From: Candidatus Woesearchaeota archaeon
GTDB taxonomy: Archaea; Nanobdellota; Nanobdellia; CSSed11-243R1
Length of the DNA: 6,191 bases
Reading direction: 5' to 3'
NCBI GenBank assembly: GCA_007133845.1
Contig: SLLY01000046.1
Coordinates: forward strand, 1 to 6,191
In this document: positions 6,156-6,191 of the stretch, piece after piece
Numbering within the stretch: position 1 is the stretch's first letter
How the letters are laid out: each line of letters begins with the position of its first letter
Position numbers and translations under genes: made by a program
The notes under the pieces: generated by a model
Database searches by the model: none
Seen by the model: the letters and a program-made list of their open reading frames with translations, nothing else
What the model was told of the DNA's origin: nothing

Positions 6156-6191
6156 ATGGATATGTGTGATATAGAAGAAATAATTGAAAAA
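6156..6191 (+). CDS. Start of an unidentified gene, truncated by the window edge
   Basis: An open frame of 12 codons (MDMCDIEEIIEK) runs from ATG 6156 off the window; an in-frame ATG follows at 6162. The support is the TATA box at 6124-6135 at the right distance and the divergent position relative to the endonuclease IV-like gene. Too little is present to suggest a product, and it could be a chance frame. Confidence 0.45.
   Translation, partial: MDMCDIEEIIEK

Noticed and set aside
1..6191. CRISPR arrays, insertion sequences, phage genes, toxin-antitoxin pairs or a tRNA-linked integration site
   Set aside because: No spaced direct repeats, transposase or integrase motifs, or second copy of the tRNA 3' end were found by eye.

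Overview
The window is A+T-rich, gene-dense DNA that looks archaeal. The evidence is an archaeal-type cofactor-independent phosphoglycerate mutase, a tRNA-Arg with a GCG anticodon (bacteria normally use ACG/ICG for this box), one GGGTG ribosome binding site, and starts without Shine-Dalgarno sites that sit about 26 bases after A/T-rich boxes, as in leaderless archaeal transcripts. The lineage cannot be fixed from the sequence; an AT-rich euryarchaeon or a DPANN member would both fit. No stretch over 300 bases lacks a gene.

Layout, left to right. On the minus strand, a rhomboid intramembrane protease gene is followed after 10-22 bases by a small PD-(D/E)XK nuclease-like gene and then, about 11 bases later, by tRNA-Arg(GCG). 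The three may share a transcript. The tRNA is bracketed by two short A/T inverted repeats. To the right, genes alternate strictly in direction: apgM (+), gdhA (-), a thioredoxin reductase-like flavoprotein gene (+), an endonuclease IV-like TIM-barrel gene (-), and the first codons of a further plus-strand reading frame cut by the window edge. Divergent gaps are tiny (28 bp, about 65 bp and about 37 bp). Convergent ends almost touch (apgM/gdhA, 1 bp apart) or overlap (trxB/endonuclease IV-like, 22 bp).

The genes do not form an evident single pathway. ApgM is a step of glycolysis/gluconeogenesis, GdhA links 2-oxoglutarate to glutamate, TrxB reduces thioredoxin-like proteins using NAD(P)H, and the Nfo-like protein probably handles abasic DNA. 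I see no CRISPR, insertion sequence, phage or toxin-antitoxin module. The least ordinary parts are the rhomboid's six-cysteine outer domain, the adjoining nuclease-like gene with an E-x-Q active site, the altered metal-ligand motif of the Nfo-like protein, and the hairpins around the tRNA.
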